Positions 42,719-52,270 of a DNA stretch of 64,000 bases are shown one piece after another (within the stretch, counting starts at the first letter, position 1; each line of letters opens with the position of its first letter). The notes below the pieces were generated by a model, which ran no database searches, had not been told where the DNA came from, and saw only the letters and a program-made list of their open reading frames with translations. The position numbers and the translations under genes are program-made. The DNA lies in assembly GCA_028280445.1 (NCBI GenBank), contig JANQLU010000064.1, positions 1 to 64,000 of the forward strand, in the 5' to 3' direction. The stretch is from Pirellulaceae bacterium (GTDB lineage Bacteria; Planctomycetota; Planctomycetia; Pirellulales; Pirellulaceae).

Positions 42719-44008
42719 TTACGATTCCGTCTTGTCGCCCTGTGGTCGTGCAAGAAAAACAAATGCTGCGCCGATGATCATCATAACCGCACCGGCGGCA
42801 TAAGGCACATACAGTTGCAGTTTCAACAGCGGGATTGCCAATCCCGACCCCAGGATCCTGGCCATCGAATTGAAACTTTGCCCCAACCCCATGATGGCCC
42901 CATAGCGTTCCGGTGTGCTGGATTTGGAAAGCATCGAGTGCAAACTCGGTTGAATCCCCGAATAACCGGTCGCCACGACCGCCATGGCTACGAACAGCAT
43001 CGCGATCGAGGCCTGATACATGGCCACAATCACCAACAGAAAACCGACGAACTCGATCAAAGCGCCGCTGATGGCGAGCCAATGTTCTGGTAAATGGCTT
43101 GCCAGGGGTCGTACCAATCCGCCTTGGACGAACGCAACCATAAACCCAATGAAGGCGTAAGTCAGGCAAATGTCTCGCCATGAAAATTCAAAAGGACTGG
43201 ACTCAAAATCCTGAGAGCCTTTGAGCACCATTGAAAACGTGGTTTCCAGATTGGCAAATGCAAAAATGCAAATCGCGATGGCAAACAATATGAACAACAC
43301 TCGTGGCGTGGTTGTCGCAACACGCAATGCATCAAAATCAAAAACCTTTCGTTTCGCATTCGAGCTTCGCGATTGATTTGATTCGGGTAACAAAAATATC
43401 GCCAGCAACAATGCGATCGCAGACAGAATGGCGGCAGCAAAACCGGGCCACGGACCAGGGTCGCCTTTTCCATCAGGAACCGCCAAAAAACCGAGCAATG
43501 GTCCAAAAGTGAAACCCATTCCGAACGCGACGCCGATCAACGCCATCCCGCGCGTTCGTTTTTCAGGCGTTGTCGTATCTGCAATATAGGCTTGTGCCGT
43601 CGGGATAGTCGCACCAGCAATTCCGGCTCCGATTCGCGTAATGAACAATCCAATCAAGCTTTGATAGATCGTCGCAACACCGAACAGAAAATAGAAAACC
43701 ACGGACCCTACCAAGCCAATCATCAAAACGGGCCGCCGACCAATGCGGTCTGACAGATTGCCCCAAATCGGCGCGAACAAAAACTGCATTGCCGAAAAAC
43801 TGGCCATCAGCAAACCAATTTGCCAACCGGCGGGGTCGGTCGTGAACTGATCGGCATAAATCGGAAGCAAAGGCAAAACCATGCCAAAGCCGAGTAGATC
43901 GATAAACACCGTGAGAAAAATTACCAGCAGCGAACCGCGTGTCGGTTCTGACTGGCTCGCCGTTTGATCCACAATATCGTCAGAGTTGTCAGTGTTATGT
44001 TGAGTCAT
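42719..44008 (-). CDS. MFS transporter (TetA-like drug/H+ antiporter type)
   Basis: Start at ATG 44008 (MTQHNTDN) with a polar N-terminal tail; a further 18 bp upstream are open. About 429 residues with 12 predicted membrane helices in two halves. The loop between TM2 and TM3 carries the MFS motif A (GNLSDRIGRRPVLMIG) and the N-terminal part DLLGFGMVLPLLPIY is typical of the DHA1/TetA group. The central loop (SNQSRSSNAKRKVFDF) is cytoplasmic. Substrate unknown; an efflux role is inference. Single gene, divergent from the S9 peptidase gene. Confidence 0.9.
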   Translation of the reverse strand: MTQHNTDNSDDIVDQTASQSEPTRGSLLVIFLTVFIDLLGFGMVLPLLPIYADQFTTDPAGWQIGLLMASFSAMQFLFAPIWGNLSDRIGRRPVLMIGLVGSVVFYFLFGVATIYQSLIGLFITRIGAGIAGATIPTAQAYIADTTTPEKRTRGMALIGVAFGMGFTFGPLLGFLAVPDGKGDPGPWPGFAAAILSAIALLLAIFLLPESNQSRSSNAKRKVFDFDALRVATTTPRVLFILFAIAICIFAFANLETTFSMVLKGSQDFESSPFEFSWRDICLTYAFIGFMVAFVQGGLVRPLASHLPEHWLAISGALIEFVGFLLVIVAMYQASIAMLFVAMAVVATGYSGIQPSLHSMLSKSSTPERYGAIMGLGQSFNSMARILGSGLAIPLLKLQLYVPYAAGAVMMIIGAAFVFLARPQGDKTES

Positions 44009-44138
44009 TACCAATACTTCGATCACAGAAAATATCGCGCTGCCACTAATTTTTGCTACGATTAAAATAGACAGCCGATAGAAGCTCGATTATCCAAGAA
44101 TTACAACAAACCGAAATCCCACACCAATTTGTCGCACC

Positions 44139-46295
44139 ATGAAGAACTCCATTTCTATTGCCATCGTCGCGATTTTCGCAATGACGTCGCTGGTTGCCGC
44201 TCAAGTCAACTATCAATCGCCGACGTTTCAACAATTGCCGGGCTACAAGAATTACGAAAAAGTCTCCAAGGCCGTCGAGAAAATCAATCGCATTGGCCGA
44301 GTCAAAGACGTTGCCTGGAGCGTTGACGGTTCCGTTGTCACGTTCAAAACACGCGGCCAGCAAAAATATTTTGAGATTGCCAAAGGCAAAATCGTGGATG
44401 GGGCCTATCGGGGCAAAACCGTGTCGCCAAAAAATTTCTCGCCGCGCGGAAAATGGGACAAGAAAGTTGGACGGGCACTCCAAGCCGATAAAGAAACGTC
44501 GCCAGATAAAAAATGGATCGCGACGTACAAAAAGTACAACATCACGCTTCGCCCTGCTAAAGGGAATAGCGCCAAACCCATCGTCGTGACTTCTCAAGGT
44601 ACCGAACGCATCAGGTACGGAACCGCTTGTTGGGTCTATGGCGAGGAACTGTATCAAAGTCGCGCGATGTGGTGGTCGCCGGATAGCAAAAAACTGGTGT
44701 TCTACCGAATCGACGAAACCCACATGCGGGATTATCACCTGACGCTCAACAATGCGGCCAATCCGCTCGACGAAAAATCGGATCTGTACACCAAACTGCT
44801 CTCGGTCAGGTATCCAACGGCGGGCCAACCGAATCCCAAAGTATCGCTACAAGTCTACGATCTTGATTCGGGCAAAACTTCCAGGATCAAAATCAAAGGC
44901 CCCGCGGATCAATACTTGTTTAACATTCATTTTGCTCCTGATGGCCGTTTGCTGATGCATCGAACTAATCGACGCCAAAACGTTCTCGATGTTTTAGCCG
45001 TCGATATGAAAAATCTGTCTTACAAAACGATTGTTACCGAACGGCAAAGTACCTGGCAAAACAATTTGCCAATGATGTATTTTTTGGAAGACAACAGACG
45101 TTTCGTATGGGAAACCGAACGAACACTTTGGAAGCACTACGAATTGCGTGACGACGATGGAAATTTCATCAACAAAATTACCAATCACGGCAATTGGCCT
45201 GTTTTCCAAATCTTGCGGCTCGATGAAAAAGCGGGCTTTGTTTACTTCACGGCGTTTAGCGATCCCGTTAACCCGCTAAACATGCATCTGCATCGCGTCA
45301 AATTGGATGGCACGGCTCACAAACGTTTGACGTCCAAAATGTTGAACCATACGGCATTTCATATTTCTCCAAATGGCAAACATTTTGTCACGACTTTCGA
45401 AGGCATCGATACACCTCCCGCCACAGCGATCTACGACGAACACGGAAATGAAATTGCGGTGCTGGCTGAAAAATCTGACGGAAAAGCGAAGACAATCAAC
45501 CTGACGCCATCGGAGCTTTTCCGCTTTACCGCCGATGATGGGAAAACGCAGATTTATGGCGTGCTCCACAAACCTTCGAATTTTGACGAGAACAAAAAAT
45601 ACCCGCTGATTATTGATGTTTATGGCGGACCGCAATCCAATGGCCCGGCGAACGTTTATGCTGGCAAGAATAAAGAATATTGCGAGTTTGGTTATCTAAT
45701 TGCAAAAATCGGCAACCGAGGTACGGCTAATCGCGGCAAAGCGTTTGAATCAGCAAACTACCTCAACCTCGGCGGAGTTGATATCCGAGATCAAGCCGAA
45801 GGTGTGCGGTATCTCAAGAAACGAAAATACGTTGATGGCAACCGTATTGGAATTTTCGGACATTCCTATGGCGGATACATGTCGGCAATGGCGGTTTTGA
45901 AATATCCGGACCTGTTCCATGTCGCTGTATCAGGCGCGCCTGTGACGGACTGGAAAAACTACGATACGATCTACACCGAACGGTACATGCAAACACCGAA
46001 AGAGAACAAGGCAGGTTATAGCGACGGTTCGTGTTTGAAATACGTGAAAAATCTCAAAGGCAAATTGCTGCTGGTTCACGGTTTGATCGATGACAATGTT
46101 CACCCATCAAACACTTGGCAATTGGTTCAAGCACTCCATGATGCGAACAAACGGTTTGACTTACAAGTTTTTCCTAACAACACGCATCGTATCAAAGATC
46201 CGTACAATGCCATTCGTTGGGAATATTTTCACAAACATTTGAGTTCGCCTGGTGATGGACATTCGCACGACCACGACCACGGCATTGACGAATAA
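44139..46295 (+). CDS. Prolyl oligopeptidase family S9 (DPP-IV type) peptidase
   Basis: The 718-residue protein has a signal peptide (IAIVAIFAMTSLVAAQ), an N-terminal beta-propeller-type DPP-IV domain (about 60-460, DVAWSVDGSVVTF, MWWSPDSKKLVFYRIDE) and an S9 catalytic domain (about 500-705). Triad: Ser in GIFGHSYGGYMS, Asp in LIDDNVH, His in PNNTHRI. The end is His/Asp-rich (SHDHDHGIDE), which could bind a metal. Cleaves Xaa-Pro or related dipeptides from peptides, probably in the periplasm. Followed 43 bp later by a cupin gene that may be in the same transcript. Confidence 0.93.
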   Translation: MKNSISIAIVAIFAMTSLVAAQVNYQSPTFQQLPGYKNYEKVSKAVEKINRIGRVKDVAWSVDGSVVTFKTRGQQKYFEIAKGKIVDGAYRGKTVSPKNFSPRGKWDKKVGRALQADKETSPDKKWIATYKKYNITLRPAKGNSAKPIVVTSQGTERIRYGTACWVYGEELYQSRAMWWSPDSKKLVFYRIDETHMRDYHLTLNNAANPLDEKSDLYTKLLSVRYPTAGQPNPKVSLQVYDLDSGKTSRIKIKGPADQYLFNIHFAPDGRLLMHRTNRRQNVLDVLAVDMKNLSYKTIVTERQSTWQNNLPMMYFLEDNRRFVWETERTLWKHYELRDDDGNFINKITNHGNWPVFQILRLDEKAGFVYFTAFSDPVNPLNMHLHRVKLDGTAHKRLTSKMLNHTAFHISPNGKHFVTTFEGIDTPPATAIYDEHGNEIAVLAEKSDGKAKTINLTPSELFRFTADDGKTQIYGVLHKPSNFDENKKYPLIIDVYGGPQSNGPANVYAGKNKEYCEFGYLIAKIGNRGTANRGKAFESANYLNLGGVDIRDQAEGVRYLKKRKYVDGNRIGIFGHSYGGYMSAMAVLKYPDLFHVAVSGAPVTDWKNYDTIYTERYMQTPKENKAGYSDGSCLKYVKNLKGKLLLVHGLIDDNVHPSNTWQLVQALHDANKRFDLQVFPNNTHRIKDPYNAIRWEYFHKHLSSPGDGHSHDHDHGIDE

Positions 46296-46338
46296 TTTGT
46301 TTCAGCCACGTTTTCAATCGACGTAACCAGGAAGGTTC

Positions 46339-46653
46339 ATGATGGACGGCAACGTATTTGCGGGTTTACCGGGCGAGTTGCCAGAGGAATTGATCGAAGT
46401 GCTGGCTCGCGGCAATGGAGTCAAAGTCGAGCGAATTGTTTCTCGCGGGCACTGTTCCACCGACGATTTTTGGTATGACCAGGAAGAAACCGAATTTGTT
46501 TTGGTGCTGCGCGGAGCGGCACGCATTGAATTCGAAGACCGTCAGGTCGAAATGAAAACCGGAGACTTTCTTACCATCGCGCCACATTGTAAACACCGTG
46601 TCGCTTGGACGACGCCAGACGAGGATACGATTTGGTTAGCTGTTTTCTATTAA
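46339..46653 (+). CDS. Small single-domain cupin protein
   Basis: The 104-residue protein is one cupin barrel: HCSTDDFWYDQEETEFVLVL (motif 1 region), GAARIEFEDRQVEMKTGDFL and APHCKHRVAW (motif 2). A clear ribosome site (AGGAAGG) precedes two adjacent ATGs, either of which may start it. The metal set is partial: motif 1 has E rather than HxH. Its last 18 bp overlap the end of the converging GT87 gene. Function unknown; often such cupins bind sugars or small acids. Confidence 0.85.
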   Translation: MMDGNVFAGLPGELPEELIEVLARGNGVKVERIVSRGHCSTDDFWYDQEETEFVLVLRGAARIEFEDRQVEMKTGDFLTIAPHCKHRVAWTTPDEDTIWLAVFY

Positions 46654-47949
46654 CACAGATTCTGAATTCTTCGAAGCCGATCGATTCTGTTGTTTTAAAA
46701 ACATCAAAACGATAACGAACCAGGCTCCGATCATTGCGAGCGAATTCAACGAAGTCACAACTAACCACAAATTTTCGGGACTGCCGAAAATCGCTTTTCC
46801 CGAATTGGACGAGGCAAAATTGATCGCTGGAAAACATAGTAAAGTGATCGCCAATCCACGGAGTTTCGGCATGTTCAGATTTCGGGCATCGGCGCTCAGC
46901 CCGAGCCAGACGACGGGCAATGCTAATAGCAACCAGTCGTAAGCGTGATGGTAGATCGCGACGATCATGGTCATCAAGATCAAGCATTTGGAGATGTCAA
47001 ATTTGTTGGTGGTTTGATCATCTCGCTGTTTGGCGTTGCCTCGAAAATAGAACAATGCTGCGGAAGTCATCAGAATGATTGCTAACGCAAACCCGTATTC
47101 GAAGGTCCCTGAAAGCTTAGTGCCCGTCAACTTGCCCCACAACAAAAACGCATCGATACGCGAAAAACTAGTTTGAGGATTGCGGCCATGATGCGCGTCA
47201 AACACGGAACTGGCCTCGCGCAGCGAATTGATAAATTCGTCGATTCCTCCTTCGAGCCAGATCAAATAACCGAACAACGGCAGTGTTATCACACAGCCGA
47301 TCGCCAACCCGTAAGCGGCCGCGCGAAAGTCGCGCCGCGCGACCATCAATAAAAACAGCGGGACACCAAACGTTGGTTTAAAAGTTGCCAACGCTAAAAA
47401 CACACCTGACAAAACCGGTCGGGTCTGACTCCAATACAGTGCCAGAACCGTAAACAACACGGCCTGCAATGTTGATTGCCCCAACGCCAGATTCATGTGA
47501 CCCGGTCGGCAGATCAACAAACAACCCGCCAAACACAGACTTACGCCGAGCGTTTGAGGCAAGCGACAAATGTGTTGTATCAACCAAGCCAATAACAGAC
47601 ACAGCCCGATTGTGAACGAGAAATAAACCCACTGCGCGACCGAATGTGACAGCCAACAGAACGGCTGATGTATTACCAAAGTCAACGGCGAGTACAACGG
47701 GAACAACTGTCCTACCGGATGGCGTTTTATATGTTCGCTAGAGCGATACGGATTTTCACCGTTGGCAAATCCGAGGCAGGGGTAGTAAATCGCATCACGA
47801 AAATCGTGCAGCCCCCACCGATCGGGATCCGGTGATCCAGGTACATTGACCAGCGAGCTGGTTCGCCAAATTGAAACGGCAACGACGAAAGAAAAAAAAG
47901 CAATTGCCAGTGGCAACTGGAATTTCAGAATAAAAGCTCTCAAGGCCAT
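46636..47949 (-). CDS. GT87-like polyprenyl-phosphate-sugar glycosyltransferase
   Basis: The 437-residue multi-pass protein has about 10 membrane helices and an N-terminal extracytoplasmic loop with DFRDAIYYPCLGFANGENPY, whose acidic residue after the first helix fits the DUF2029/GT87 (GT-C type) family, which transfers mannose or another hexose from a lipid carrier. No nucleotide-sugar fold is seen. The start codon lies 3 bp after the stop of the upstream FAD-dependent gene, so the two are co-transcribed. The 3' end overlaps the converging cupin gene by 18 bp. Sugar and acceptor unknown. Confidence 0.82.
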   Translation of the reverse strand: MALRAFILKFQLPLAIAFFSFVVAVSIWRTSSLVNVPGSPDPDRWGLHDFRDAIYYPCLGFANGENPYRSSEHIKRHPVGQLFPLYSPLTLVIHQPFCWLSHSVAQWVYFSFTIGLCLLLAWLIQHICRLPQTLGVSLCLAGCLLICRPGHMNLALGQSTLQAVLFTVLALYWSQTRPVLSGVFLALATFKPTFGVPLFLLMVARRDFRAAAYGLAIGCVITLPLFGYLIWLEGGIDEFINSLREASSVFDAHHGRNPQTSFSRIDAFLLWGKLTGTKLSGTFEYGFALAIILMTSAALFYFRGNAKQRDDQTTNKFDISKCLILMTMIVAIYHHAYDWLLLALPVVWLGLSADARNLNMPKLRGLAITLLCFPAINFASSNSGKAIFGSPENLWLVVTSLNSLAMIGAWFVIVLMFLKQQNRSASKNSESVLIENS

Positions 47950-47952
47950 GGT

Positions 47953-49389
47953 TTAATTCAACGTGGCAACAGATGGCTCGGAGCGTTTGGCTGTCGTGTC
48001 GGTCGTTGAACCTTTCCACGATTCGATTACTGGAAGTAACAGCTCGTCAAAAGCCTCCTGACCAATCTCGATTGTCTCGTTAACGTTCAGGTTCCCTTTG
48101 ACGATATGCGCAGAGTTGATGACGTAGACTCCGGGAACCGACGTTTTCATCGGGGGAAGATTTTCGGAGTAATTGAGAGTTGGCACGGCCATGACATTTT
48201 TCACGCGGCTGATTTTGAAGGCGATGATATCGTCCTCTGTCAGGCTGGGATACATCTTGAACATGGTCTCTTTAAACGTTTTTTCGATTTCAATGTCCGA
48301 TTTCGTTAACCAGGGATCGTCGGCTGGGACGTATTTCGGCAAATAAATCAAATGGTTTCCGCCAAAGAAATTTGGGTCGACAATTTGGGTCATTTCAATA
48401 ACGCCCGTCAGCGGCACCCATTCGTCGGTAATGTTAGTGACGTAATACGGCGACAGTGATTTTTTTAGCAGCATCGATGCGCAGACGATTCCCTGGTACT
48501 GGATGCTTTCGAATTTGCGGCGTTCGTCGGAATTCAAATTGGGACAGATTTTGGCGGCAATGTTCGATGCAGTTGTGATCACGGCGTGATCAAACACGGC
48601 GGAACGCGAGCCCATTTCAATTTCGACGCCGCCTTCGTCCAACGGGCGAATTGACTGAACACCCTGGCCAAGATTGATTCTGGTTCCACGCGAAACCAAT
48701 TCACTGGTCAGTTTATTCAAAATCGTTTCGTAACCACCCGGTACATACCCGAACATTTCTTTTTTCAAACCGGTGCGGCGAGCTTTGTACATTCGTTGGA
48801 TCGTGGCCCAGATAAATGCGGCAGATACTTTGTTGTAATTGTCGCCAAGTTTGGCACGCAGCAACGGCAGCCAGATTTTTTTGAACGTGCCTGCTCCCGA
48901 CCATTTTTTGAGCCAGCGATCGACCGGGATCTGTTCCAGTTTTTTCCAGTTCTTGATTTTCGAAGCGCCAAAAATCGTTGCTCCCAATCGAAATTTTTCG
49001 ATCAAACTCAATGGAGGAAATTTCAGGAACTCCATCGAGTTGGACATCGAATACAAATTCCCACCCGAATAGAATCCGGTTTTTGTTTCCACCCAATCAA
49101 TTTCCGATTCCAAGTCGACTTCGGCCAGCAGTTCACGGAGAAAGCTGTCCGTTTTGGAAATTACATGGTAGTGACGATCCCATTGGACACCGGCAAATTG
49201 CCAGGCACTGGCCAATCCGCCCAACTCATTGGATGCTTCGATGATGGTCACACGCTGACCCGCCTTGGTCAGTTTCATGGCCAGGAACAATCCCATCATC
49301 CCGCCGCCAATGACGGCCCAATTTGCTGGTTTGATGTTCGATTTGGATTTTGAGTTTGTTGTCACGATGTGAATCCAGGGCAAAAGCAC
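47953..49389 (-). CDS. FAD-dependent amine-oxidase-type oxidoreductase
   Basis: The product is up to 478 residues. Both GTG 49389 and GTG 49365 are possible starts. After a short polar lead comes the FAD motif WAVIGGGMMGLFLAMKLTKA, then IIEASNELGGLASAW, both typical of the amine oxidase/protoporphyrinogen-oxidase/UDP-galactopyranose-mutase-like group. The central part (FKKIWLPLLRAKLGDNYNKV, GYVPGGYETILNKL) and a C-terminal FAD-contact region (GVYVINSAHI) fit. Its coupling (3 bp) to a GT87 gene suggests a role in glycan or isoprenoid chemistry; the reaction is not known. Some relatives use NAD(P)H reduction of a sugar, others desaturate lipids. Confidence 0.82.
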   Translation of the reverse strand: MLLPWIHIVTTNSKSKSNIKPANWAVIGGGMMGLFLAMKLTKAGQRVTIIEASNELGGLASAWQFAGVQWDRHYHVISKTDSFLRELLAEVDLESEIDWVETKTGFYSGGNLYSMSNSMEFLKFPPLSLIEKFRLGATIFGASKIKNWKKLEQIPVDRWLKKWSGAGTFKKIWLPLLRAKLGDNYNKVSAAFIWATIQRMYKARRTGLKKEMFGYVPGGYETILNKLTSELVSRGTRINLGQGVQSIRPLDEGGVEIEMGSRSAVFDHAVITTASNIAAKICPNLNSDERRKFESIQYQGIVCASMLLKKSLSPYYVTNITDEWVPLTGVIEMTQIVDPNFFGGNHLIYLPKYVPADDPWLTKSDIEIEKTFKETMFKMYPSLTEDDIIAFKISRVKNVMAVPTLNYSENLPPMKTSVPGVYVINSAHIVKGNLNVNETIEIGQEAFDELLLPVIESWKGSTTDTTAKRSEPSVATLN

Positions 49390-49898
49390 GAAAAATGAGA
49401 GTCAGGCGATTATTGAAAGGTCTTAGATCAATGGGAAATGTGGAGAAGTCGTTCAATTCCCATCTTAAGCAGCAATGGGCGAAATGTTGACAAGCTACCT
49501 GGCGGTGAAGCTCCGAACACGGATATTTCTGTGACGTTTACACCGATTGTGCCTCGAAAACCCCAGTTTTTCTCAATTTTTCCCCATTGACGGAGCATTT
49601 TCTGATCTTGTGAGCGGCTAGTGCCTTGCCGCTTACGGGTGGCTTAGCCGTGACCTCCGCGTCTCTGCGCCTCTGCGTGAGCCCATCCACAACGCCTGAT
49701 TGTCCGGCTCGGCAGGAGCCTCGCCCTCCCGGAACCGGCCCGACCTACCCATTTTTCGGGATTCCAAATTTTTTTGACCGCTAACAATCCTCCCTGGGAA
49801 TCTCAAAATGTGGGAAATCTTGAGGTCATTGGACGATCGAAAACAAGTGTAAAAAAGGAGTTCGTTTCCCAAAAACGCAGAACCAAACATCCAGGGAA
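49390..49898. repeat. Intergenic region with palindromes and a tandem-like repeat
   Basis: No gene seen. It holds a diverged GCTAG-type palindrome half (49610-49636), a CTCTGCGCCTCTGCGTGA-type stretch (about 49659-49680) like short repeats met in several bacterial genomes, and the GAGCCTCGCCCTCCC arm (49706-49732). Promoter of the HtrA-TPR gene must lie here. Confidence 0.6.
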
Positions 49899-51986
49899 AT
49901 GAAAATGTTCAACAACACCTCCAAAACCGTCGTCCAACTGTCGATCGCATTGGCCCTGCTGGCCAGTTTTTCAACCACAGCAAATTCGCAAGGTCTGCGA
50001 GCAGCATTCGATGCACAGTCTCAATCGGGTCGTCAGGAATCCCGAAAACTTTCCGCCAAAGAAGTTTACAACAAACTGTTGTCCGCCACGGTTTGGGTTC
50101 GATGTTCAGACGGCCGCCATGGCACTGGGTGGATTTACAACAAAGCCAAAGGCTTGATCATTACCAATCATCATGTTGTCCGCGGCGTCGATACGGTCAA
50201 ATTGTTTCCTCCCAAATTTGACCAAGACAACAATTTGATCACCGATTCCGAAGAATACATTAAATACACACGCCCGGTCATTGGCAAAGTGATCGATAGC
50301 GAAATCGGAAAAGACCTGGCGTTGATCCAGGTCACTTCGAAACTGCCCGCTTTCACAACACAACTGAAAATCGCTGACAAAAGTGCTTCACCTGCTGACC
50401 GTGTTCACGTTGTCGGTGGAATGCCTAAAAACAGTCAAGGTGTTTTTGACTATGCCAATGGCCATGTCCGCCAGGTTGCGAAAGGCAGACATTCACAACC
50501 GGGTATCATCTGGATCATTCAAACATCTATTCCAACCAACCCCGGTAACAGTGGAGGCGCGATCGTCAACGATTCGGCCGAATTGGTCGGCGTTAACAGC
50601 ACTGGTTACGGCGATGCAGAAAACGTTACCGGCGGTACCGATGTTCGCGAATTGAAATCGTATCTCAAAACGGTGATGTCACTGTATCCTCCGAAAACGG
50701 CTGATCAAAATTACAAGATTGGTTGGCGACATTACCGGTCCAAGCGATACAACTCGGCGACAAAATATTTCACCGCGTCCTTGAAACTCGATCCTAAAAA
50801 TTCAGCGTGTTTTCGACTTCGCGGTTACTGCTACATTGCCAAACGCGATTTGGAAACCGCTCGAAACGATTTTGATTCAGCGATCAAATTGAACGCCAAT
50901 GATTGGGACGCGTATCGCGGCCGCGCTATCGCTCATCGCCAATCCAAAAATTTAAAAGCGGCGATCAAAGACATCTCTCAAGCCATTCGATTGAATCCGA
51001 CCAGTAAAGTGGCCCATTACAATCGCGGCGAGATGAATCTCGATTTGCGGAATTACGAACAAGCGGTTCACGATTTCAACCGCTCGATCGATATCGACAA
51101 AAAATACGATATCGCGATATCCGAACGAGGCTATACATATCTCAAACTGGGCCTTTATCAACATGCGGTGTCGGACTTTCAGGCTGCCATCAAATTGCGA
51201 CCTTCGTTTAACAGCTACAACAATCTGGGAGTCGCCTATAAAAACCTGAATCAATTGGACAACGCCTGGAATGCCTACACCATGGCCACCAAGTACAATC
51301 CGAAAAACTATCTGGCCTGGCAGGGGCTCGCCGAGATTTTAATTCGCAAAGACCAATTTAACTCGGCAATCACGTACGCCGATTACACTTTGAAACTCAA
51401 CACGAAATCGGTACGAGCGATGAACGTCCGAGCCAAAGCATTTTTCCTGACCGGCAAACGCAACCAGTCGTTGCAGGAAATCAACCGCGCCATCAAATTG
51501 GCTCCGTCGTTTGTCGATCTGTACGAAACGCGTTGGGTGATTTTGTCCAAACTGGGTCATCAACAGGATGCCGCCAAAGATTACAAGATGTTGGTAAAAC
51601 TCGACCCAAAACGATTTAAAAACAAAACGCAACACACCGTCGCAAAACCTGTCATGCGTCCTACCAAACAGCGTTCTCATCAAAACCAGTTGACCGGTAC
51701 TTGGATGCAACAAGGGCAACTCAACGGTGTTCGCTACAAAGCGGGAATCAATTTCAACGGAAATCGATACTCGTATTTTGTAGACTGGGTCGACGCGGGT
51801 GGCAAACTGGCACGAACCGACAGCACGGGCACTTTCAAGATCGGCAACCATGTCCTGATCCTGACCAATCGAGGCGGGCAAGTCACCAAACACCGATTTG
51901 GATTCAACCAAAACGGTGATTTGACTTTGGAATTTCCTCACGTCAACATCAGCAAGTTTTTTGTGATGAAACGAGTTAAAAAGTAG
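49899..51986 (+). CDS. S1C serine protease with TPR repeats
   Basis: The 695-residue secreted protein has a signal peptide (IALALLASFSTTANSQG), a trypsin-like domain (about 45-260) with an intact triad (ITNHHVVRGVD, KDLALIQV, NPGNSGGAIV) and then about eight TPR units (about 270-560; for instance NSACFRLRGYCYIAKRDLE, SKVAHYNRGEMNLDLRNYE). A C-terminal beta domain of about 100 residues (GTWMQQGQLNGVRYKAGI) closes it. No PDZ domain. Thus it looks like an HtrA-type protease in which TPRs replace PDZ domains for substrate binding. Alternative start at Met 3. Transcribed alone, ending at the bidirectional terminator near 52211. Confidence 0.9.
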   Translation: MKMFNNTSKTVVQLSIALALLASFSTTANSQGLRAAFDAQSQSGRQESRKLSAKEVYNKLLSATVWVRCSDGRHGTGWIYNKAKGLIITNHHVVRGVDTVKLFPPKFDQDNNLITDSEEYIKYTRPVIGKVIDSEIGKDLALIQVTSKLPAFTTQLKIADKSASPADRVHVVGGMPKNSQGVFDYANGHVRQVAKGRHSQPGIIWIIQTSIPTNPGNSGGAIVNDSAELVGVNSTGYGDAENVTGGTDVRELKSYLKTVMSLYPPKTADQNYKIGWRHYRSKRYNSATKYFTASLKLDPKNSACFRLRGYCYIAKRDLETARNDFDSAIKLNANDWDAYRGRAIAHRQSKNLKAAIKDISQAIRLNPTSKVAHYNRGEMNLDLRNYEQAVHDFNRSIDIDKKYDIAISERGYTYLKLGLYQHAVSDFQAAIKLRPSFNSYNNLGVAYKNLNQLDNAWNAYTMATKYNPKNYLAWQGLAEILIRKDQFNSAITYADYTLKLNTKSVRAMNVRAKAFFLTGKRNQSLQEINRAIKLAPSFVDLYETRWVILSKLGHQQDAAKDYKMLVKLDPKRFKNKTQHTVAKPVMRPTKQRSHQNQLTGTWMQQGQLNGVRYKAGINFNGNRYSYFVDWVDAGGKLARTDSTGTFKIGNHVLILTNRGGQVTKHRFGFNQNGDLTLEFPHVNISKFFVMKRVKK

Positions 51987-52034
51987 TTAGTGTCGTAAGT
52001 GTTGCATTTTTGGGGTGCCACTGGCAAAGCAAAA

Positions 52035-52192
52035 GTAGGGCCGGTTCCCACCGGCCAATCCAACAAAACGGCCGGTAGGAACCGGCCCTACTTAACTCGC
52101 AAGTAGGAGAATTGTTAAATGTGAGCGGCAAGGCGCTAGCCGCCGGTAGTACGAAGCTTTGATGAACCGGCGGCTAGCGCCTCGCCGCTCAC
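52035..52192. repeat. Two palindromic repeats after the HtrA-TPR gene
   Basis: The first, 52035-52091, has GTAGGGCCGGTTCCCACCGG facing GGCCGGTAGGAACCGGCCC and matches that at 3583-3638. The second, 52121-52192, is the GCTAGC family with arms as at 4236. Both are non-coding. Confidence 0.8.
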
Positions 52193-52210
52193 TACCTAAC
52201 CCGACCTCGC

Positions 52211-52252
52211 AAAAAAAAAGCCGACCCGTTGAAAATGGGTCGGCCGTTTTTT
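52211..52252. terminator. Bidirectional terminator between converging genes
   Basis: A-tract, GCCGACCC (52220-52227), nine-base loop, GGGTCGGC (52237-52244), CG and T6. The A-tract on one side and T-run on the other let it serve both the HtrA-TPR gene and the TolC-like gene. Confidence 0.92.
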
Positions 52253-52270
52253 GTTTCAGTATGAAGAAAA

